Source: Synaphobranchus kaupii (Eukaryota > Chordata > Actinopteri > Anguilliformes > Synaphobranchidae). Taken from it: DNA of 64,000 nucleotides. The position numbers were made by a program, and so were the translations under genes. The stretch covers positions 107,498,732 to 107,562,731 of the forward strand of contig CM056377.1 in the NCBI GenBank assembly GCA_029718625.1, written 5' to 3'. The notes beneath the pieces are model-generated. The model was not told the origin of the DNA. It was given only the letters and a program-made list of their open reading frames with translations, and made no database searches. Positions 46,701-58,290 of the stretch are shown piece by piece; positions within the stretch are counted from its first letter, which is position 1, and each line of letters starts with the position of its first letter.

Positions 46701-48499
46701 ACCGACCCCAAGGTGCTGCAGGGAGATAAAATCCTGCATGGAGCAACACCCCATCACAAGAGCCCATCTCCCCATTCCCCATAAACCTGACTGTCTGTCA
46801 CATGCTTCACCTCCAAGGTCATGGCATCACATTATGCCATATCAAACAGCAGCACACCACCCATTCTCAGCCCAAAAGCAGAGCCAGTAGGAACCAAAAA
46901 TTGGACTTGAAGTTTTGTAGATTTAGGGTGTCTACAGTACTGTATGAACAACACAATGATTATATTTACATCAAAACCAGATTAAGCCAATGTGTCTGTT
47001 TTGGTGATCATACATTCACGGACGACAAAGATAGCAAAGGGCTATACATAATTATTCCACTGCTTTGTCCATATTTTCATGAACATTTCAAGTATGTCAA
47101 AGGTTGAAAGGAGCTGAAATTCTGACAGACCTCAGCATATATACTTATCATTAGCATTAACTGTCCACTATGCAGTTACACACAGATGGCCCTTGTCATT
47201 TACAAAACTTTGTTGAGCTTGTATAATATTAGTACTTGGATAAATATAATTAGCATGGTTGTAGCTAACTAGCTAGTTGTTATACAGTAACATTAGCAAG
47301 AGGTTGTAGTATGTGTATGCCCAACAAGTGATATTATTGGCCTTTTTTGAAAGCTCCACACATTGCTGATGACGACAAATGTTTGCACAATTTTCATACG
47401 TTTCATCTACCTCTGTGTGTGGCCACTGCTTAAATATGTATTTTTCCAGAGGACAAACTAATGCATTATTACACAAAGCACAGTATAGCAAAGGACTGGA
47501 CAATAGCACACTATCAATAATTAACAGTGATGATATACATTCAACATGTACTATAATCAAACAGCTATCAATCAAACACTGCTGTTGTCATTTTTCTACA
47601 TATGAAAAAGTAATCAACCTTTCTCTGATGAAGTGCATCTATCCAGGTTCTCCAAAGCTTTCAGGCAGTGATGGTTCCCTAAGCATTCTTGCTCTATAGT
47701 GAAATTTCAGTGAAGGCGCATGACCCGTCTCAGTAGAAGATTGCATGCCGTTTATAAAAAATTTGTACAATATAAAGATAATCTGCACAATGGGATATAT
47801 GTAGTTTCATGCAGCAGGCAAATTGCAAAGGAACAAAGGACAGCTGCTAAAATAAAGGTAACATAAATTATGGCACAGGTTCTCCAGGATTAGAACAAAG
47901 GTTTTTATAGGAAGTAATACCCAGGGTTTTCAGACGAAGGCCCGAGAGCTTTGTCAGGTGCCTGCCTTCCAAGCCCACAATCTCCCGCATCTTACCAGGC
48001 GAAATGCCGAATGCTTATGACAGCATACGGTGATAACAGCAATATTGCCTTTAGTTAACAACATTAGTCGCCAACACAGATTGACAGCTACTCTCGCTGA
48101 AGCCCGCTGTATCAAATAATACAAAGCAAATAGCATTCAATATAGCCAGATGCCCTGGGAATTAGAGATTCAGAAACAATTTTAGAGTAATAAGTGAACG
48201 TCACTGAACAGAATGATAATGCAAATGCTCTGAGCGTTCGGGAACACGCTTCAAAATAAGAGAACCTCTGCCTGGGTTTAAAAACATCTGAGTTCCCTAA
48301 ATTTGCAATCACAGTACATTAAGACCTGCATGTAATTGTTTGAATTTATTTATCACTTGTAATCGTCCTCAGAGGCCCTCTACCCAGTGTAATATACAGC
48401 AATTGGATCTCACTCACAAAATGGCTCAGAATGTGTGGCTGAAACATTAATTATACCGTTACGTTCTCGTTCTGCTTGTTTTTTTAGCGAAGCTCAATA
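43786..48499. other. Long intron stretch, little recognised
   Basis: No exon, RNA gene or complete element recognised. A GT/GC-rich simple stretch lies at 46376-46440. The minus-strand ORFs at 44873-45125 are open in two frames but match no family I know. Confidence 0.45.
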
Positions 48500-49640
48500 G
48501 CCAATCCTCAAGAAAATTGATTATTGTCATCACAGGACCATATGTTGATAATGCTTACCTTGCCTTAGCAGACAGGAGTGACAAACGGCTGTCCTGTTTT
48601 AAATACGACAAAACGGAGCAAACACATTGAGTTCTAATATCGTTCAATTAGGCATGTTTCAAGCAAAACAGAAACCCCTCGCTTGCAAGCATTTCTATCA
48701 TGGACATACTTAAATGGCAGGGAGGTAACTCGGTGAAACAGGAAAACAGATACCGAAAAAGTTAGCGTGACTGCATGAATGGTCTACAGAGAGTGGGCGA
48801 CTTGAAAGCCTCCGTTACAACATCTGAACATCGTCGTTCTAAGAAAAGTCTGACAAAAGCACAGCGTAGCAGCTCAGTACTTTCCTTAATTACAGCCATC
48901 GCAACCCCCCACCCCCACCCCCACCCCCCCAATTGAAAATAAACACAGATATAGCATCAAGAGAACAATTTGCAGAGCAATTAGCTACAATGAGCAAACA
49001 GTGCCGAGAGAAGGACGTTGCTGATTAAATTAGCCACGTAAATAGAAACAAAAGCAGCGGCAGAGTGGCACCACGGCGTTGTTTAGAAGCTCCTTGCTGC
49101 TTAATAAATACAACAAAATGTCTGCTCCCAGGCCACTTGTTGGCGTAATGAATCTGTCTACCGCTCAACGGTTCTGTTGAGCTTTGTGATGGCAGACCGG
49201 GCCCACTTGTCAAAAAAAAATTAAATAAAAATTCTGGGAACCGAGGGGTTACTACAACAGGCGAGAGACCGCTTGTACACAGCGAAAGCCGGCGCGGGCT
49301 CACTTTTTAAACAATAGCCTAATTACAACATTTATAACCCAGAATCTGGAATTGAATTTAGCCCAACTTAAGGCTGCGCTGGCATGAAAAGACTATTTGA
49401 TTAGAACAGCAGTTGTTTGATTTGCGGCGCAGCAGATTGCAGAGTATCTCTATCCGCTGCGCAATCTGTATTCATTACACTCTGTAAAGGATGATCCATG
49501 TCCTGCCCCCTGCACTTATAATTTCATGCAGATGCAGAGAGTTCCACATGGCCCCAGTGATTCCCTTACACTGGCTCTGCACACACGCTGTGCTCAGCAC
49601 TGCTGCTCGGGCAATTTCAGGCTTTCAGGAGCTCACCGAG
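48500..49640. other. Repeat-poor stretch, possible conserved non-coding DNA
   Basis: Apart from a (CCCCCA)n tract at 48904-48930, no transposon or microsatellite is visible for over 1 kb, unlike the rest of the window. Composition is mixed, with words such as CCTAATTACAAC and GGCGCAGCAGATTGCAGAG. It could hold enhancers within the agbl4 intron; only cross-species alignment would tell. Confidence 0.35.
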
Positions 49641-50506
49641 CCTTCAAGGCACCCCGCCACCACCTGTGTCAAGGTGCATCTGAAAGCGCAAACATCAAAA
49701 AATCTAAACATGAGATATTTTGCCCTTGCAACGCATACAAAATTGGACACGGTGTGCCAGTCTGATGTTTGTGATATACCGCCACGTGTCATCTTTTGTC
49801 ATCTTGTGTGTCATCTTTTCTTCACTGAATCTAACTGTGTTCCCCACATCTTCACCCCCTGTATTTCCACCTACTGCTAAAAAATAATAACTGATGAACC
49901 AAGTAAACTGAAACAAGTAAGAAACACTCCTAACTACTAATTGTTCTCTAATCATTTAGATCAGTGAATTTATAGCAAAGAACATACCCTAATAATTTGC
50001 ATACCTTGTACAGTAATGGCTGAGACTAAGGTTAACTGCAGATAGCAGTGCAGCACAACAAAGAGTCCCTTAATGTGTCCAGTTTTAAAATAGTCCGTAT
50101 AAGCTTCCACTGCTTTGGACATAGAGCTCCGGTTGCTTGTAATTGGATAGCTACATGAGTATGCAACAATATAAAACGAATATAAAAAATAAATGGTGTA
50201 GCTCATTACTTTATCTACAGCAATATGAGATAAAATAAGACTTGAACTATGAGTGAATCACAATTAATCAGACGGAAAATAAAATGGGTTTGAATCATAC
50301 ACTTCCCACAGGAATCCAAGGTCATGTAAAGTATCATGACTCTTTTCAAACAGTGCGGATCTCAGGGGTACACGAGCACAGGTTTGAACCCGTAACCTTC
50401 AGATTCCCACACATGTTCTCAAACCCCACGTTCTCTGATCCACATTAAAGCGCTTTCTGTGTTTTCGCAGCACACACTATTACACCAGGGATGACTGACG
50501 CTCAAA
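49641..50506. other. Intron sequence, nothing recognised
   Basis: No signatures seen. Confidence 0.5.
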
Positions 50507-50526
50507 CCCCCCCCCCCCCCCCCCCC
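50507..50526. repeat. Poly-C tract, 20 nt
   Basis: Uninterrupted C run. Confidence 0.95.
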
Positions 50527-50670
50527 GAGCAGATCACATTCATCAACCTGCAGACTGGACTGTGCTGTGCGTGACACAGAGAAAAAGAATTAGAAACGTC
50601 GTAATTCTGCGTTTTACATCTTGCTGGAATGAATAAACAGAGAATGAGACCTGTTGCCAGGTGGGGGAAG

Positions 50671-50671
<1 letters not shown>

Positions 50672-50704
<33 letters not shown>
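50672..50704. repeat. Poly-G tract, 33 nt
   Basis: Uninterrupted G run, the longest homopolymer in the window. A strong G-quadruplex candidate, with uncertain true length. Confidence 0.93.
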
Positions 50705-50705
<1 letters not shown>

Positions 50706-51480
50706 GCCAGTGTGGGTAGACCTGATAAACTGTGTCTCAGCCTCTAATCCAGGAGCTCAGTACCGTAAGCCCTCCCACAAGCGAGCCGCGCGCGCACACA
50801 CAGCCCTGCCCCAGCAGCAGCCCCGCGCCACGCGCCACCCCCCACGCCGCCCATGATTACACTCATCTGCAGGCAATCGTGCGGGACGCTCGGGGGGCCT
50901 GCAGCCTGCCTGTACCCATCAATACGGAAGGACATCGGGGAAGAAAGGGGGAGGGGTTAAACAGCCAGACACGAGGGCCGGGGACCTTCCCCTACAAAGT
51001 GTCAGGTGGTGGAACCTGCCGGCACAGATAAACCCCATTATGGCGCATGGAGGGGCGAGGCCCTGGCACAAACTGATATTACGCAGCGCAACGAGCGGAT
51101 TGTTTCCGAGAAACAGAGAAGCCTCTGTTCTATTTGTGGGAAAGGGAGAAAAAAAAAGAACAGGAAGGCTAATTCTCGTAACTACCATTCCCCCCCTGCG
51201 GAGAATCAATACGCATGGCATCCATTTCCACGCTCACGGTCAGGTCAGGGACTTGGGACGGTGGAGCTTCTTTTCCGCCCCTGCAATAGGATATCAGCAT
51301 ATTTGCATCGCCCACTTTAAAATGACGTCGCAGGAGAATGACACTGCTAATGGAACTTAAATACCCGACGCAAAGCTTGGGAAAGATATGGGGTTTATTC
51401 TTCCAGGGGCGTGGTGGGGGAGAACTGTGCACCGCCGAACAAAGAACATTTACAGCTAAGGAAATGAGACTGATCAAAGG
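50705..51480. other. GC-rich, CpG-containing, repeat-free stretch
   Basis: Locally GC-rich with many CpGs (for example GCGAGCCGCGCGCGCAC near 50783), open on both strands but with no recognisable protein. It could be a CpG island, an alternative promoter or enhancer in the agbl4 intron, or a missed first exon. No TATA box or splice-bounded ORF decides between these. Confidence 0.35.
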
Positions 51481-52796
51481 GAGATTTTGCTGAAGGTTTT
51501 TGTGTCCTAGGTTGTTTTCACTTGTTAATCTTAACTGACATGGAAGTGGTCAAGAGAGTGATAAAATGATAAACGCCTTTCTGTGTATGTTTGAAATGGT
51601 AGAACGCTGTGCATCCACATGAACCAAAACTGGACATTTTAAAATGATACCCTTAACATAAGATTAGTAGGTTAAGGATATTATGTTACATATATGTATA
51701 AACAATTTTACGTAATACCTTTAATAGAGTTATTTTAAATTATTTACATATTTAACTCCAATATAAGTGAATGTATTATTTATTTCGGATATGTCCCAAT
51801 AAGAAACAGTACGAAAGTAATATAGAGTCCCCCTTTAATTATATTATTTATTACTACTAAATTTTATATATTATTCAGGGTGAAATAACAGAAAAGGTTG
51901 AAGGCAGTGCAATATCTGTATATGTTTTGTATGTTTAGTGAAAATGATGAATGGCCCATATGTGCAGTACAATGCAATAACTCTCCTGTGACAAATGTAT
52001 AGCATGTACTGATTTTTCATCTGTGCATATTCAAATTCATTGCTGTGCACTTACGTTTTATATTTACAAATATTTTGAATTTTAATGAACATTTGCAGCA
52101 AAACATGTATACTGTTTGAAAGAACGTTTTTAATCTTCAGCAATCCACCCGACTCACTTGTTGAGCAGCCTTGAATGAAGCCACATATGATATTGAACTA
52201 TTCAGAAAAGAAACCTGAATGCTGGAATGTATCATGATAACATACCTAATGTATGGGTGACACTCTTCTTCGTGTTTTTATTTATTTCCAGTTAATACTT
52301 GTGTTACATAAAAATAATCATTGTATTTATTAGTCTGTGGGAAGTTCTGGTACATACATGTATCCTGATATTTTTTCACAATAAATTGGACATGCCTGGT
52401 ATTCAGCCATGGAGCTCCCTGGTGTCCCTGTCTATATAGACTGAGCTACTTATAAAAAACATAATAAGAACATTAGATAATACTGTTTGTATGCTGAGAA
52501 TCAGGGGGGCCGTATGGGGGGGGAAAGGTTAGGACAATTCTAAGGGCCCCTGACTGACAGGGGTCCTAAAAAATTATTAGAACATTAGGTACTTTTTTTT
52601 CAATATTAAATTATTAATCTATCATCATTAATAAAATATTTTATTTACAATGTACTAATAAAACTAATGGTTTCGTTTTCTTTTCTTGCTTTTGGCAAAA
52701 AGTAAACATCCTCTGTATTGCCCAACCCCCGCCCCCCCTTCTTTACAAAAAGGCTGCAGCATGGAGTATTGTAAGCACCAACATGCAGATTCCAGG
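51481..52796. other. Intron sequence with a degraded G-rich repeat piece
   Basis: AT-rich. 52503-52570 (GGGGGGCCGTATGGGGG ... GGGCCCCTGACTGACAGGGG) resembles a decayed hAT end, but no partner was found. Confidence 0.4.
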
Positions 52797-53042
52797 CAGG
52801 GGTGTTTCTAGACTGCTTTGATTGGGGGGGGGCATGAAAAATTTGAGCCTTTTAAAACTAATTTCCTGCATTTCTACACAACCTCACACAGGGCATTTTC
52901 CAAAATAAAATGAATGTTTAATTTATGAACATTTTGAAGATTTTTTTTTCAAAGTCCTAGATGTGATTTGAGATGCTTTCATATAAAGCTAAAGTATAGG
53001 CTAATCAGTATATTAAACCCACCTCCACCCCCCTCATCTTAT

Positions 53043-53420
53043 AGGTGGAGAACTTTATTTATGCCCAATAATACCAAATCATTATCTAATCTTATATGGA
53101 AACAAGTAGATTAAAGATGAGCTATATTCCTTCATCATTTCAGTCTATTTGTGCTATTTTCTATTTACATGTGAAACTACGTTACTGTAACTGGCTCATC
53201 ATTTTCATTTATATTTTAGCCATACTCCACCCCCCCACCCCCCCCCCCCCCCCCCCCCTCCCTTATGGAGGACAACTTTATCAATGCCCAATTAAATCAA
53301 ATTATTATAGAATCTTATTTATTCTTTATTACTTCATCATTTCAGTCTCTTTGTGCTATTTTCGATTTACATGTGAAGCTAAGGTACTGTAATTGGCTCA
53401 TCATTTCATTTATATACAGT
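53043..53420. repeat. Diverged tandem duplication inside the hAT
   Basis: 53043-53217 and 53262-53415 are direct relatives: both run TGGAG(A/G)AC...CTTTAT, then TCATCATTTCAGTCT and TTGTGCTATTTT, then GGCTCATCATTT. Each is preceded by a C-rich block; the second block is a poly-C of about 21 nt. Confidence 0.8.
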
Positions 53421-53427
53421 ATGTATA

Positions 53428-53961
53428 CAGTACCAGTAGATCCATATCTACTGCATATCTGGCAGCAGAGTGATGGTTTGAGGCTCGTTTGATACCTCAG
53501 ACCCTTGATGACTTACAGCCATTTAGCCAACCATGGGTTCCATACTATTCCCGTGTAATTTACAGCTTAATCTAGTCCCACCCCCCAATTCCCATAGAGA
53601 TCCATTCAAACGTAGAGAGGTTATAATATTGCTTCTAAGAGTACCTGGAAATAAGATATCAGGAGCCTTTTGATATCCTTTTATACAGAATCATGATGGC
53701 ATCACCTGTTTACCACAGAAGTTGTTTGAGAGAATGGCAAGAATGTGCAAAGCCGTTATCAAGGCAAAGGGTGGCTACTTTGAAGAATCTAAAATATAAG
53801 ACTTTTTTTATTTGTTTAACACTTTTTTGGTTTTTGCATAATTTAATTTGTGTTATCTCATAGTTTTGATGTCTTTACTATTCCAAAATGTGGAAAACAG
53901 TAAAAATAACAGAAAAAAAACCTTCTATGAGTAGGTGTGTCCAAACTTTTGACTGGTACTG
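53428..53961 (+). mobile_element. Internally deleted Tc1-like element
   Basis: The right end reads AGGTGTGTCCAAACTTTTGA then CTGGTACTG followed by TA. At the left only CAGTACCAGT of the terminal repeat remains, preceded by TA. 53734-53799 encodes the transposase C-terminus MARMCKAVIKAKGGYFEESK plus a final Ile and stop. The catalytic part is gone. The element lies wholly inside the hAT at 52797-54648 and is therefore younger than it. Confidence 0.75.
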
Positions 53962-54656
53962 TATATATATATATATTTGTAATATATTTTATGCCTGAGA
54001 CGCCGGGGGGCTTGCCTCTGTTGACGGCTGCCGTTTCGCCGCGAGAGTGATACAGGAAGTAAGAGAGAGAGAGAGACAGATATGATAGTGTATTTTAATA
54101 TATGTGAAGTATTCCAAAGTTTGAGGAAAGTAGGGCTGACCAGCCAACACGTAGCATTAGGCTAGCTAACACACACACACATACACACACACACACACAC
54201 ACACATGCAGCCAGCTAATGCAATGCTGCAGATGTTTCGCAGAATTGCAGCTATAACAACTAGGCTAGATGCAACATCGAATCTCCCAGACGGAGACTCT
54301 CGCCACTATCCTCAACTCATTGAGTAAGCTAGGGTGGCGAATATTATATCCTAAGCAATGCGTAACAGTTATCAAGAAGAGACAGCATAGATTGATCAAA
54401 GAAACTGACCCCTCTCTCTCGCTGCATCTCCATGTTTTATATGGCCAAACCAACCAATCAAATATTAGAGAAATATATAATTTCGATGTGGCATTTTTAT
54501 GATTGGCCGAATCGTCTGTAGCTCTAATAGCCTACGCGCCAACTTCATATTGTCGGATTTTATTTTTTCTGGATTTGGCTTTGGGGGGCAGGCGGACCAT
54601 TTGGGGGGGCATTGCCCCCCCATGCCCCCACCGCTAGACACGGCCCTGATTCCAGG

Positions 54657-55159
54657 TATACACATTATTATTAGCTGTATTAAAACTAGCTGACATTATG
54701 ATACATACACACACACCGCCCATTTATGAAGACACCAACTGAAACAATGCAGTAATACACACATAATGTATAAATACACTTTCGGTCATGGTCCAGCAAG
54801 GCGCTCTTTGGTACACCGGTAATCTGTTTGGCGCGGACCATAAATATGGCAACGGATATAAACAATGCGTTACCGCGACGGACATTTCTGTACCGTCAAC
54901 TACGTCCCCTGCCGTTGTACCGTCGACCGTCCTGCCGTCTACCGCCCGCTGTGTGAACGTCGCATTAGAACGTAGACAGCAGTGAATTTGCATGAGCTTG
55001 ACAATACATTCCTGATAGTTTGTTGACTTTTTTGCTTCACTGCAGTGGTGATAAAACTTACAAGAAGTAAGTGCTAGTGTATTCTTAGCCTTTATTGATC
55101 CCCATAAGAGGCTAGAATGATGTAGCTAGCAGAAGGCAATAGCATTAACCCATACAAAA
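54657..55159. other. Intron sequence, nothing firm
   Basis: 54820-54975 is CpG-rich with repeated CCGTC/ACCGTCGAC words and may be a decayed DNA-transposon end. No partner found. Confidence 0.35.
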
Positions 55160-55250
55160 TTGATTTCTAACGTTACTCGTTCAATCGAATGGTAAAAGTG
55201 AAATCGTTCGATTGTGGTCAGTGGCACCAAAAATGTCTGACACACCCCTG
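55160..55250. mobile_element. hAT right-end fragment
   Basis: Ends CAGACATTTTTGGTGCCACT when read on the minus strand from CAGGGGTGTGT at 55250, a hAT-like terminus. It contains ATCGTTCGATT and TCGTTCAATCGA motifs. No left end was found. Confidence 0.4.
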
Positions 55251-56250
55251 ATAAACGGCAAAAGTCCCAGTAGAAGATGGAATTAAATCTTTAAAAGTTA
55301 TATATTTTCTGAATCTTCATCGATTTCCCTTTGCAACTGTCAATGAGGCCGTGTGATCTGGGCATACAGTTGCTATGTAAATTACGTCAGAAGTATTCAG
55401 CATTGTTATTTGCGAATTAATCGTTACAGCACGCTCGTCATACTAAACGTGATTGGAGCCTGACATGTCAACATTCAAAATCCGTTTAAAACCTTTGACT
55501 TTTAAGTTATAAGGCGGGATATACCGAGTGACCAGGGAAAATATTGACCTGACAGTCTTTCAGAATTCTGACAGTTGATCAAGTCAACTGAAATAATGAC
55601 CGTGAGACTACTGAATAGAACAGAATATTGACTGCGCTGATCTGTTTTCGGTGCCCTCAGAGTCCTACTCTTATCATTGATCGAATGTTGGGAAAATGTG
55701 CGTTTAAAAGCCGCAAAAACCTTATAACGCATTAGGTGTGCGGTTACAGCAATTGCGCAGGGTTGGCGTGGCCTGTGGTGGTGGGGCCCAATGTGATATA
55801 TCTTTTCATGGGGCCCAAAATCCCTGGCGGCATCCCTGCTGAGAATAACAGCCCTATACACAAAGTCCCATGTATTATCGCAGCGCTTCCTGTAGAAAAA
55901 ATAAGTTACACAAGCTTTTGGAAGTACGTTACCTCTGTGCATGATCTAGACACTGAGGTGTCACCCAATTATGGTTTGGCTGGGAGCAGCCATTGGCCGT
56001 TGCTGACTAGCACCACTGCTGTTGGCTCCAGTACAGGTCTTTCAGCCCGGCTTATCATTGTAAGTCAATGGCAGCATTGCAGACAAAATACTACGTCAAT
56101 AGATTTTTCCCCACAAGAAAATGTAGTCGCAATGGGTGCTTTTCCTTTGTCTAATGCCTCTCAATTTGCCGATCTTTTTAATCATTGTGTCATTTGTACG
56201 CTGTTTCAACATTTTTGTGGACCAATCCGTGGCAGAGGCTCTCCCTACTG
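55251..56250. other. Intron sequence, probably decayed transposon DNA
   Basis: GTGGGGCCCAATGTGATATA and similar phrases suggest old transposon DNA, but no ends were found. Long ORFs running into the gap are artefacts of unknown bases. Confidence 0.35.
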
Positions 56251-56302
56251 CGCAAACTCTGACTCCACTGCGCAGACTCTGGCTCCACTGCGCAGACTCT
56301 GG
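56251..56302. repeat. 20-bp minisatellite running into the gap
   Basis: Units of CGCAGACTCTGGCTCCACTG at 56251-56270 (with two changes), 56271-56290 and 56291-56302, cut by the run of N. The array probably continues within the gap. Confidence 0.9.
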
Positions 56303-56802
56303 NNNNNNNNNNNNNNNNNNNNNNNNNNNNNNNNNNNNNNNNNNNNNNNNNNNNNNNNNNNNNNNNNNNNNNNNNNNNNNNNNNNNNNNNNNNNNNNNNN
56401 NNNNNNNNNNNNNNNNNNNNNNNNNNNNNNNNNNNNNNNNNNNNNNNNNNNNNNNNNNNNNNNNNNNNNNNNNNNNNNNNNNNNNNNNNNNNNNNNNNNN
56501 NNNNNNNNNNNNNNNNNNNNNNNNNNNNNNNNNNNNNNNNNNNNNNNNNNNNNNNNNNNNNNNNNNNNNNNNNNNNNNNNNNNNNNNNNNNNNNNNNNNN
56601 NNNNNNNNNNNNNNNNNNNNNNNNNNNNNNNNNNNNNNNNNNNNNNNNNNNNNNNNNNNNNNNNNNNNNNNNNNNNNNNNNNNNNNNNNNNNNNNNNNNN
56701 NNNNNNNNNNNNNNNNNNNNNNNNNNNNNNNNNNNNNNNNNNNNNNNNNNNNNNNNNNNNNNNNNNNNNNNNNNNNNNNNNNNNNNNNNNNNNNNNNNNN
56801 NN
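56303..56802. other. Assembly gap, exactly 500 N
   Basis: Unknown bases. The round length suggests a placeholder and not a measured size. Confidence 0.99.
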
Positions 56803-57837
56803 GATGCATCTCTTCAACACGCATCTCGTCAACACGTCATATATAATCTTGGATTGCCCTCATAAATATTCTTCTTTTGCATTTGCGAAGCAGGAGTTTT
56901 TATTGAGCGATTTATGAGCAGTGTACTATAGCTAGCAAACAGCACACATGAATTTCAGTAGCTAAAGGCAGTTATTTTATTGCTTATAGTACTGACCCTG
57001 CACCCTCCTCCCCATAGATTTATGTGATAATATGCGCTCACTTTACACAGCTTGACATCCTGCACAGTATCTATGAGATATTCAAAAGGAAAATAACCCA
57101 TAGTTGTATTCAATTCTTATTTCGAGAAAAACACAGTGAGAGGAGTGTATGGGCAAGACAAAACACCACATTAACAAAATTATAATATACTTTTTTCTGT
57201 CCTCCATGTCTAATGCATTTTATCATCAATACTCACTGGAAGCTGGTTAAGTATCATTTAGTGTTCATGGTTTAATAGTATTTTAGTATTATTTAGTATT
57301 TGGTGTACACAGTACTAGCTAGATAAATGTATAGTTTAGCAACTTAAATACTGATAACAGTTGAATATCACACACAACTATGTGCATCCACCCCATCCCC
57401 GTTCCAGATAGCTTCATTAACCCAGCACTAGTCTCACCAGAGAAAAAGGGGGTTTTGGTTTTAGGGTGAGGGTAGACAAGAAAAAGACATCCGTCCATCA
57501 TAACAACGCCACGGTACAGCCAATTTCCACAAAGCTGCTAAGCTGATTGAGGCCAACCGAATCTGTTTCACCAGCTTACATTCCTTCAAAATGGCCATCT
57601 CAGTTCCAATATCACGGGCTTTTACTGTTTCCAATTTCCCTGTTCGCCACTGAGAGTTGGCAGGCTTAGTGGGATAAAACACCTCCGACCGAGTTCCCTG
57701 TGAATGTGCTGATATCTCTATAGCGCAGCTCCAAGATAGCAGCATTTATTTATTTACTTACTTTATTTTTCTTTTATTTTCATTTCTATTTTTACAGACC
57801 ATCCACCCCATCAAACTCGCATCACAAACAGGCATGA
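56803..57837. other. Intron sequence, nothing recognised
   Basis: AT-rich. A minus-strand ORF at 57461-57745 (94 aa) is open but unrecognised. Confidence 0.45.
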
Positions 57838-57902
57838 ACACACACACACACACACACTCACACACACACATACACAGACACACACCACACACATACACAC
57901 AA

Positions 57903-57943
<41 letters not shown>

Positions 57944-57990
57944 GACACACACACACACACACACACACAATCACACATACACCTTACCAA
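57838..57990. repeat. (CA)n compound microsatellite
   Basis: CA repeats with several interruptions (TACA, CGCACACGG). Confidence 0.95.
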
Positions 57991-58189
57991 ATGGCACAGC
58001 CACCAGTTCCCTTCACCTCCTCCTACTGAAGTAGATTAAATTCACACTAGTTCTCATTTTGAACGGAAATTGGATAGATAGAAAAAAAGATTACGGGAAA
58101 AGAGAGCAGGGTGGTGGGGGGCAGATGTCTACCAGAAGCTCAAAAGCTGACAGTGTAAATGTTTCTCTTTTACCACCCTGTGAGTGTCG

Positions 58190-58205
58190 AGTATGTGTGC
58201 GCCTG

Positions 58206-58247
<42 letters not shown>

Positions 58248-58290
58248 TGTGTGTGTGTGGTGTGTGTGTGTGTGTATTGTGTGTGCGCGG
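58190..58290. repeat. (TG)n compound microsatellite
   Basis: TG repeats with ATGTGC, TGG and TATTG interruptions. Cys/Val-rich and His/Thr-rich ORFs here are artefacts. Confidence 0.95.

Larger units (their letters stand above)
52797..54648. mobile_element. hAT element with perfect 8-bp target duplication
   Basis: ATTCCAGG flanks both sides (52789-52796 and 54649-54656). The left end CAGGGGTGTTTCTAG is inverted as CTAGACACGGCCCTG at the right (reverse complement CAGGGCCGTGTCTAG). G/C-rich subterminal runs lie inside both ends. 1852 bp, including an internal duplication and an inserted Tc1 derivative. No hAT transposase was recognised. Confidence 0.88.

Noticed and set aside
55736..56917. 393-aa ORF and three other long ORFs across 56096-56846
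   Set aside because: Mostly translated N; they span the assembly gap.
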